Source of the DNA: Promethearchaeota archaeon
Lineage (GTDB): Archaea > Asgardarchaeota > Lokiarchaeia > Sigynarchaeales > SOKP01
DNA: 20,721 nucleotides
NCBI GenBank assembly: GCA_019057975.1
Contig: JAHLWJ010000043.1
Coordinates: 1 to 20,721 of the forward strand
Reading direction: 5' to 3'
Shown one piece after another: positions 15,731 to 20,721 of this stretch; positions within the stretch are counted from its first letter, which is position 1; each line of letters opens with the position of its first letter. The translations under genes and the position numbers were made by a program. The notes under the pieces are model-generated. The model ran no database searches. It was not told the DNA's origin and saw only the letters and a program-made list of their open reading frames with translations.

Positions 15731-17008
15731 ATGAAAATTGCTTTAATTTCTTTCGAATTCTATCCCTCAATAGGAGGCGTTTCAAGACATTTGACTAGTT
15801 TTTGTAAAGCATTTCATAGAACAGATCATCAATTATATGTTTTCAATCAAGGTTATAAAGGAAAAAATATCTTTGACACCTTAGAGAGAAAAAATTATTC
15901 CTTTAAAGATATCGTATTCTATTTTAAAAAGAAGCAATTTTTATACTTTCTATTTTTATCAATAAGGAAGATTTTTACAGATAAAAGAGTTTCTTTCTCT
16001 CAAAGGCTAAAAATTATTCTTTATTTCATTCTAAAACCTGAATATCTCGTGAGAACTATAAATAATTTTCAAAAAGTTTACTCTTACTTTAAAAAGTATG
16101 ATTTTGATGTTATAATAGGTGGATCGTGTGGGGCAAATGTTCTAAATTTAATATACATCCTGTCAAGAGTATTTAATAAAAGAGTTATTACGTGGGCTCA
16201 TGGGAATGATTTTTTAATTCGCAGTTATTTCTCACTTAAGACCAATTTCTTACAAAATTTAGATAAGATAATCATTAGTAATTATCAGATCAAATACTTA
16301 ATAAAACAAATCCATCAATTAGACGATTCTCAACTTGAACTCATTTCTTATGGATTAACTTTAGAAGATTATACGGTAAATGTTCCTAAAGAAAAAATTA
16401 GAGCCGATTATAATATATCTCAAGAAACTTTCGTAATATTAAGCGTCGGGCGCCACGTACCAAGGAAAAATTTCGATATTGTAATTCAAGCAGTTAAAGA
16501 GATTAAGGAAGTAAATCCTGAATTTAAGATTAAATACTACTTGATAGGGGATGGTCCAGAAACTCCCAAATTAAAAAAATTGTCGAAGGACTTAGGTATT
16601 GAAAATCAAGTTATTTTTTTAGGTGAATGTGAAGAGCGTGAGAGAAACAAATTCTACAAATCCTCTGATGTCTTCATAATGCCTTCTGTTAAGAAAAAGG
16701 AATCGGTGGAAGGATTTGGATTAGTATTTCTTGAAGCTAATTTATTCAAAGTTCCTGTAATCGGCACTTTATCGGGGGGAATTAAAGAAGCGATAATACA
16801 CGAAAAAACAGGTTTTTTAATAGAACCAGACGATAAAAATAGTTTAGTTGAAAAAATAAGCTTTCTTTATAACAATAAAGAGAAAAAGATTGAGATGGGG
16901 GAATATGGACATAAAAGAGTTATTTCAAGCTTTAATTGGGATGAAATAATACACCAGTACTTTAAATTATTCAAAGAATTGACAGATCTAAAAATAAATA
17001 ATGAATGA
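15731..17008 (+). CDS. GT4-family glycosyltransferase
   Basis: This 425-residue GT-B retaining glycosyltransferase begins MKIALISFEFYPSIGGVSRH, the standard N-terminal strand and glycine turn (G15-G16). VITWAHGND (152-160) lies in the acceptor side. The donor-binding C-domain has ILSVGRHVPRKNFDIVIQA (236-254), YLIGDGPETPKL (270-281), VIFLGEC (294-300) and EGFGLVFLEANLFKVPVIG (327-345), with the E-x7-E pair E327/E335. GGIKEAI and TGFLIEPDD (349-368) follow. It probably transfers a hexose or similar from a nucleotide donor in the cytoplasm. It lies 66 bp after the methyltransferase and ends 11 bp from a convergent gene. Confidence 0.92.
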   Translation: MKIALISFEFYPSIGGVSRHLTSFCKAFHRTDHQLYVFNQGYKGKNIFDTLERKNYSFKDIVFYFKKKQFLYFLFLSIRKIFTDKRVSFSQRLKIILYFILKPEYLVRTINNFQKVYSYFKKYDFDVIIGGSCGANVLNLIYILSRVFNKRVITWAHGNDFLIRSYFSLKTNFLQNLDKIIISNYQIKYLIKQIHQLDDSQLELISYGLTLEDYTVNVPKEKIRADYNISQETFVILSVGRHVPRKNFDIVIQAVKEIKEVNPEFKIKYYLIGDGPETPKLKKLSKDLGIENQVIFLGECEERERNKFYKSSDVFIMPSVKKKESVEGFGLVFLEANLFKVPVIGTLSGGIKEAIIHEKTGFLIEPDDKNSLVEKISFLYNNKEKKIEMGEYGHKRVISSFNWDEIIHQYFKLFKELTDLKINNE

Positions 17009-17019
17009 CTTCTGAATAA

Positions 17020-18213
17020 TTAAATCTTTCCTAATTTTAAATTCTCAATCAAGCTTTTAAACATCTCTAATTCAACAGTAAAGGAATAATTTTCAAAAGC
17101 GTAGTCTTTAGCACGTTGCTGTAATTGAAGCAATTTATTTGGATTCTCTCTCCATAAATTATATAATAAATCTATCTTATTTCTTACATTCTCACTATTA
17201 AGATCATCAAGAAAGAATGCAAATTCTTTATTGCGTAAAACTTCTATAGATCCATATGTTTTCGTACAAATTATTAATAGTTTCGCCGCTAATGCTTCAA
17301 TTAACACTCTGCCAAAAGGTTCTCTTCGAGAAGTAAAGAGAAATATATCACTTCTTTTATAGTATTCATGTACAATATCAGTGTTAACATAACCGTGATA
17401 ACTTACATACTCTGGATACTCTACTTCTAGTTCGCGAATTTTTTGCTCCAAAGGACCCCTACCACAAAATTCGAAAAATATAGGCAAATTACTCTTTTCC
17501 TCTAAAATTGTCCTAATTGCCTTAATGAGCACACCCAACCCCTTATGAATGTCATCTAAGTGCCCAACGTAGATAAAGTTTAAGACATCTCTAGATTTTT
17601 CATTGGTTCCACTTGACTGGTAATCGTCTAATTCAATACCGTGAATAACATGGTTTACTCTATTTGGTTTATAGAAATTTTCTAAGAATTTCTTTGCATG
17701 CTTTGAGATTGTGTGAATATAGAATTGTTTTCTGAAGACAGTTAATAAAAGTATGGATATTCTATACTTAATATTATATAACGATAGAAATTTATCACTG
17801 GTTAAAGGTTTTCGAAACCCAACAATAAATTTTGCTTTCCTGTGCATAAGACTAAAGAGAATAAATAAAGAAATATTTGTTGTATTAAATACTGTTGTGT
17901 AAATTACATCGTTTTCTTTTACTTCTCTAAAAAGTTTAAGAATTTCCCTTGGATTGGGTAAACTGAAATTTCTATTAAAAGCATTTAAAGTTAAATAATT
18001 AATTCTATTTGATTTCACTAATCCTCTTAACTTCTTAGTAATTGCTTTATTAGATAATAAAGATTTGCCGATAACTCTATTAGAATCTATTAAGGATACA
18101 GCATAATAATTATTTAATCCTGCTGCTAATTCGATGCTAGAAATTTCCCCACCTCTGCCATTTTCTAACGCAAGAGGAGAATAAATTAAAATTTTCATCT
18201 TGAAGGATTCCAA
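17020..18213 (-). CDS. GT4-family glycosyltransferase, convergent with the preceding gene
   Basis: This 397-residue GT-B glycosyltransferase has the N-domain start KMKILIYSPLALENGRGGEI (5-24). This includes the ENGRGGE turn that binds the acceptor side. In the C-domain, FIYVGHLDDIHKGLGVLIKA (213-232), FEFCGRGPLEQKI (247-259), VSYHGYVN (270-277), YKRSDIFLFTSRREPFGRVL (285-304) and IEALAAKLLIICT (305-317) supply the donor site, with E298 and E306 as the E-x7-E pair. ATG at 18213 gives MESFKMKIL. An internal ATG at 18198 would begin directly at MKILIYSP and is equally good. It is the only minus-strand gene between 11914 and the right edge, facing a GT4 gene 11 bp away and divergent from the sulfatase-like gene. 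Confidence 0.9.
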   Translation of the reverse strand: MESFKMKILIYSPLALENGRGGEISSIELAAGLNNYYAVSLIDSNRVIGKSLLSNKAITKKLRGLVKSNRINYLTLNAFNRNFSLPNPREILKLFREVKENDVIYTTVFNTTNISLFILFSLMHRKAKFIVGFRKPLTSDKFLSLYNIKYRISILLLTVFRKQFYIHTISKHAKKFLENFYKPNRVNHVIHGIELDDYQSSGTNEKSRDVLNFIYVGHLDDIHKGLGVLIKAIRTILEEKSNLPIFFEFCGRGPLEQKIRELEVEYPEYVSYHGYVNTDIVHEYYKRSDIFLFTSRREPFGRVLIEALAAKLLIICTKTYGSIEVLRNKEFAFFLDDLNSENVRNKIDLLYNLWRENPNKLLQLQQRAKDYAFENYSFTVELEMFKSLIENLKLGKI

Positions 18214-18368
18214 TAAATTGTAATTAATAAGATTTTATGAGAGTGACATTTTAAATTATTTTTATAATCAAATAAATATTATCAAGAGCATCCTAAACAA
18301 CAATAAATTAAAGTTAATTTCAAAATTTTAATAAAATTCTGATTATTATAAATTAATAGTGATAAAAT
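18214..18368. promoter_or_regulatory. Divergent promoter region between a GT4 gene and the sulfatase-fold gene
   Basis: This 155-bp A/T-rich spacer lies between divergent starts. On the plus strand, ttttaataaaa at about 18326-18336 is a TATA-like box that would give a leader of roughly 10 bases before the GTG at 18369. No Shine-Dalgarno motif is visible. A minus-strand box cannot be assigned with confidence. Confidence 0.4.
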
Positions 18369-19826
18369 GTGGCACACAAAAGCGTAATTCTCATAACTAT
18401 AGATGCTCTTAGACCCGATCATTTAAAAGCATACAACTACAATAAAAATACTGCGCCTAATTTAGAGAAGTTTGTAAAAAAGGGCTCCATTTTTTCAAAC
18501 GCATTAACAAACGGACCTGAGACGCCATCTGCTTTTTCATCACTTTTCACATCAATATTGCCTTTTTTGAGTGGAGGATTTAGCCCGTTACCCTCACAAA
18601 AATTAATCTTTCCTCAAATTTTAAAAGAACATGGAGTCTATACTTATGGGATTCATAGTAATCCAAATTTAGGAGAATATTTTAATTATCACAGAGGTTT
18701 TGATATTTTCTTAGATGGAGAACGGTATAAAGAGAAGCATGATATGCCAAATAATCAAGGAATAAAGAAAAACTCTTTCTATCTTCTTAAAAAACTTCTG
18801 AATTATAAGAATTTATTTAATAGATTAATGTATGGATTGAAAGGATTTAACAAGATAAAATCTCTGTTGCGTAACAGATTACCATTCCTTACAGATATCT
18901 TTTTACCCTTTACTCCTATTGCATATAATGCACCTTATGTTGCAAGTAAAGTTGCATCTTTTCTAAAGAACTTCGACAAAGAATTATTTTTATGGGCTCA
19001 TTTTATGGATGTTCATAGCCCATTTAATCCTCCGTCTAAAAATATTTTAGCCATTACTAATCGTGATATCGATTTAAGAGAAAGACATTTTTTAAATAGT
19101 GAGGTTTATCAAAATCCCGAAAAATATAAAATTTCAAGTGAGATTTTGGAAAAACTCAAGATCCTTTACGATGGTGAGATAAATTATGTTGATTCATTCT
19201 TAAACCAAATCTTTTCCATAATACACAATAAGTTTGAAAAAGATTGTTTAGTAATAATAACTGCCGATCATGGCGAAGCCTTCTTTGAACACAACGTATT
19301 TTTTCACCAAGGAAATGTTTATGATGAACTACTGAAAATTCCTTTATTTATCGTTGAAATCGGGAAAAATAATCATGTTAAAAGGGTGGAAAGTATAGTA
19401 CAACTGATTGATATCGCCCCTACGATATTAGATTATTATGGTATTTCTATCCCCGAGTCATTTCAAGGAAGAAGTCTACTACCCTTGCTAAAAAAAGATT
19501 TTATCGATAGAGAGGAGTGTGTTATATCAGAAACTTATCAAAAAGATGGAATTATGAAAAGGAATGGAGAGACGGGATATAAACTTATTTCTATAAGATC
19601 CGATGAATGGAAATATATTTATAATGAGCAATTCGACGAAGAGTTATTGTTTCACCTTAAATCTGATCCAGAAGAAAAAGTAAATTTAAACTCTAAAGAA
19701 AAGGTAAAACTAACGGAATTCAGGAGAATTAGGGATTCACATTTCGAGGAGATAACTGCTGTCGACGAATCTTCGAAAATTTCTAAAGCTATTACACAAA
19801 TTGATTTTAAAAATATAAAATTATAA
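18369..19826 (+). CDS. Sulfatase-fold (alkaline phosphatase superfamily) enzyme with Thr at the nucleophile position
   Basis: This 485-residue protein of the sulfatase/alkaline-phosphatase superfamily has metal-site strand VILITIDALRPDH (6-18; D12), nucleophile region NGPETPSAFSSLFTS (48-62), FLWAHFMDVHSPFNPP (207-222) with H211/D214/H216, IITADHGEAFFEH (297-309) with D300/H301, and QLIDIAPTILDYYG (345-358) plus FQGRSLLPLL (365-374). Classical sulfatases have C-x-P-S-R, whose Cys becomes formylglycine. Here the aligned residue is T52 and there is no Arg after it, so a formylglycine mechanism is not possible. Thr nucleophiles occur in phosphoethanolamine and phosphoglycerol transferases. The enzyme may therefore be a phosphohydrolase or phosphotransferase acting on a glycan. 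No signal peptide or membrane helix is seen, suggesting a cytoplasmic place. The start is GTG at 18369; an out-of-frame ATG at 18367 overlaps it. Confidence 0.82.
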   Translation: MAHKSVILITIDALRPDHLKAYNYNKNTAPNLEKFVKKGSIFSNALTNGPETPSAFSSLFTSILPFLSGGFSPLPSQKLIFPQILKEHGVYTYGIHSNPNLGEYFNYHRGFDIFLDGERYKEKHDMPNNQGIKKNSFYLLKKLLNYKNLFNRLMYGLKGFNKIKSLLRNRLPFLTDIFLPFTPIAYNAPYVASKVASFLKNFDKELFLWAHFMDVHSPFNPPSKNILAITNRDIDLRERHFLNSEVYQNPEKYKISSEILEKLKILYDGEINYVDSFLNQIFSIIHNKFEKDCLVIITADHGEAFFEHNVFFHQGNVYDELLKIPLFIVEIGKNNHVKRVESIVQLIDIAPTILDYYGISIPESFQGRSLLPLLKKDFIDREECVISETYQKDGIMKRNGETGYKLISIRSDEWKYIYNEQFDEELLFHLKSDPEEKVNLNSKEKVKLTEFRRIRDSHFEEITAVDESSKISKAITQIDFKNIKL

Positions 19827-19927
19827 TTTTTTAAAGAATTCTCAACCAATTTTGAGCATTCTATTAAGTTCTCGCTTATTTTTTAATAATTGAATTAATT
19901 TATATTCGAATTTTAATTGGTATTATT

Positions 19928-20721
19928 ATGTCTGATTTAATCCCTATACAAGAAGTAATTGAAATAAATCCGCGGGTTCAAGAATTGGGTGAACAAGGAT
20001 TTATTATAGATCCCGACAAAATAGACGAATATATGGAGGATTTTAAAAATCGATCTACAACCTTACCAGATAAAAGTTATTGGGAAGGAAAAAGAGTATT
20101 AATTACTGGTATTAGTGGATTTGCGGGTAGTTTTTTAGCTGAACAATTATTAGATTTGGGATGTGAAATTCACGGGACAATTCGTCGGCATGCTGTTCCA
20201 ATGTATGAGAATATCGAACATTTAAGGGGAAAAATCGTGTTACACGAAGCAGATATAACAAGTGCCGAAAGAATATTTGAAATCTTTAAAGATCTGCTTC
20301 CTAATGCAGTATTTCACCTAGCTGCTGAATCTTTTGTACCCACATCTTTTCGTGAACCATCAAGAGTAACTTATAATAACATCATAGGAACAATTAAACT
20401 TTTCGAAGCAGCACGCAGATTTGGAGCTGAATTAGAGAGTATACAGGTTGCGTGTAGTAGTGAACAATATGGGTTAGTTGATCCTAAGGAAGTTCCAGTT
20501 ATCGAGGACCTCAAAAAAAATCCATTTAGGCCTAGAAGCGTGTATGGAATATCTAAATGTGCTACAGAACAGATAGCGTGGTTGTATCATAATTCATATG
20601 GAGTACCCAGCATAATTACGCGTGGATTTAACCATGAAGGCCCCAGAAGGGGTATACAATTTGTTACAAGTGTGGTTCACAGGCAAATAGTAGAAATACT
20701 TGGGAATAAAAGAGATAAAAT
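19928..20721 (+). CDS. gmd: Partial GDP-mannose 4,6-dehydratase-like SDR enzyme with an N-terminal extension
   Basis: The gene runs off the right edge after 264 codons. It is an extended short-chain dehydrogenase: NAD(P)-binding TGISGFAGSF (60-69), FHLAAESFVPTSFREP (129-144), NIIGTIKLFEAAR (151-163), ACSSEQYG (175-182) with the active-site Ser/Glu region, the catalytic YGISK (206-210), and TRGFNHEGPRRGIQFVTSVV (231-250). The FNHEGPRRG phrase is a hallmark of GDP-mannose 4,6-dehydratase, which makes GDP-4-keto-6-deoxymannose, the precursor of rhamnose, fucose and perosamine sugars. About 54 residues precede the first strand, where the usual enzyme has only a few; they include PDKIDEYMEDFKNRST. 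The start ATG at 19928 is the first one in this frame after a stop. A related 4,6-dehydratase acting on another nucleotide sugar cannot be excluded, because the C-terminal part is missing. Confidence 0.85.
   Translation, partial: MSDLIPIQEVIEINPRVQELGEQGFIIDPDKIDEYMEDFKNRSTTLPDKSYWEGKRVLITGISGFAGSFLAEQLLDLGCEIHGTIRRHAVPMYENIEHLRGKIVLHEADITSAERIFEIFKDLLPNAVFHLAAESFVPTSFREPSRVTYNNIIGTIKLFEAARRFGAELESIQVACSSEQYGLVDPKEVPVIEDLKKNPFRPRSVYGISKCATEQIAWLYHNSYGVPSIITRGFNHEGPRRGIQFVTSVVHRQIVEILGNKRDK

Noticed and set aside
18369..19826. Classical secreted arylsulfatase
   Set aside because: No Cys or Ser in a C/S-x-P-S-R motif, no Arg after it, and no signal peptide. Only the superfamily fold is supported.
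19827..19927. Terminator hairpin ctcaa...ttgag at 19841-19856
   Set aside because: The stem is only five pairs with a six-base loop, expected often by chance in such DNA. A T-rich stretch follows but gives no clear terminator.

Overview
This is a very AT-rich window of about 20.7 kb that reads as one surface-glycan (cell-envelope polysaccharide or N-glycan) biosynthesis locus. I infer an archaeal host. The reasons are: most genes lack a Shine-Dalgarno motif and several have TATA-like boxes at leaderless spacing; there is an alkaline-phosphatase-superfamily 'sulfatase' of archaeal style; there are tandem 'DGDWD' proteins with a ParB/sulfiredoxin-like motif, a type I associate with archaeal glycan loci; and a GT-C-like membrane protein carries a laminin-G-like insert. 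An AT-rich Promethearchaeota (Asgard, Lokiarchaeia-like) genome is my best guess, but nothing in the window proves it. No tRNA, rRNA, CRISPR array, transposase or integrase was seen.

Layout. Bases 1-2594 (minus strand) hold a sialic-acid-synthase-type gene (neuB) followed closely by a 437-residue DGDWD/ParB-like/methyltransferase-like protein and by the 5' end of a tandem paralogue that runs off the left edge. Across a 202-bp divergent promoter region, 2797-3939 (plus) encodes a CMP-sialate synthetase fused to a KdsC-like HAD phosphatase. Bases 3964-11601 (all minus) hold, in transcription order, an ABC-2 permease, its ATPase, a large GT-B-type transferase, a hexapeptide acyltransferase and a 1034-residue GT-C-like membrane protein. 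Bases 11914-17008 (plus) hold a GT4, a membrane GT2, a SAM methyltransferase and another GT4. Bases 17020-18213 (minus) hold a third GT4. Bases 18369-19826 (plus) hold a sulfatase-fold enzyme, and 19928 to the right edge holds the start of a GDP-mannose 4,6-dehydratase-like gene.

How the genes could work together. NeuB and the NeuA-HAD fusion can make a CMP-activated nonulosonic acid. Because NeuB resembles the animal 9-phosphate synthase and the fused HAD domain keeps its catalytic aspartates, a 9-phosphate route (synthase, phosphatase, cytidylyltransferase) is plausible. The dehydratase would start a GDP-deoxyhexose branch. Three GT4 enzymes, one GT2, one GT-B transferase and the GT-C-like protein would assemble the glycan. 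The acyltransferase, the methyltransferase(s) and the sulfatase-fold enzyme would decorate or trim it. The ABC-2 exporter may move a product across the membrane, although its ATPase is of the drug-export (DrrA-like) type. Genes for the amino-sugar precursor (UDP-GlcNAc 2-epimerase, ManNAc kinase) are not in the window.

The most unusual points are the eukaryote-like sialic-acid gene pair, the tandem DGDWD proteins behind neuB, the jelly-roll insert in the GT-C-like protein, the Thr at the nucleophile position of the sulfatase-fold enzyme, and a long hairpin at the 3939/3964 convergent junction.
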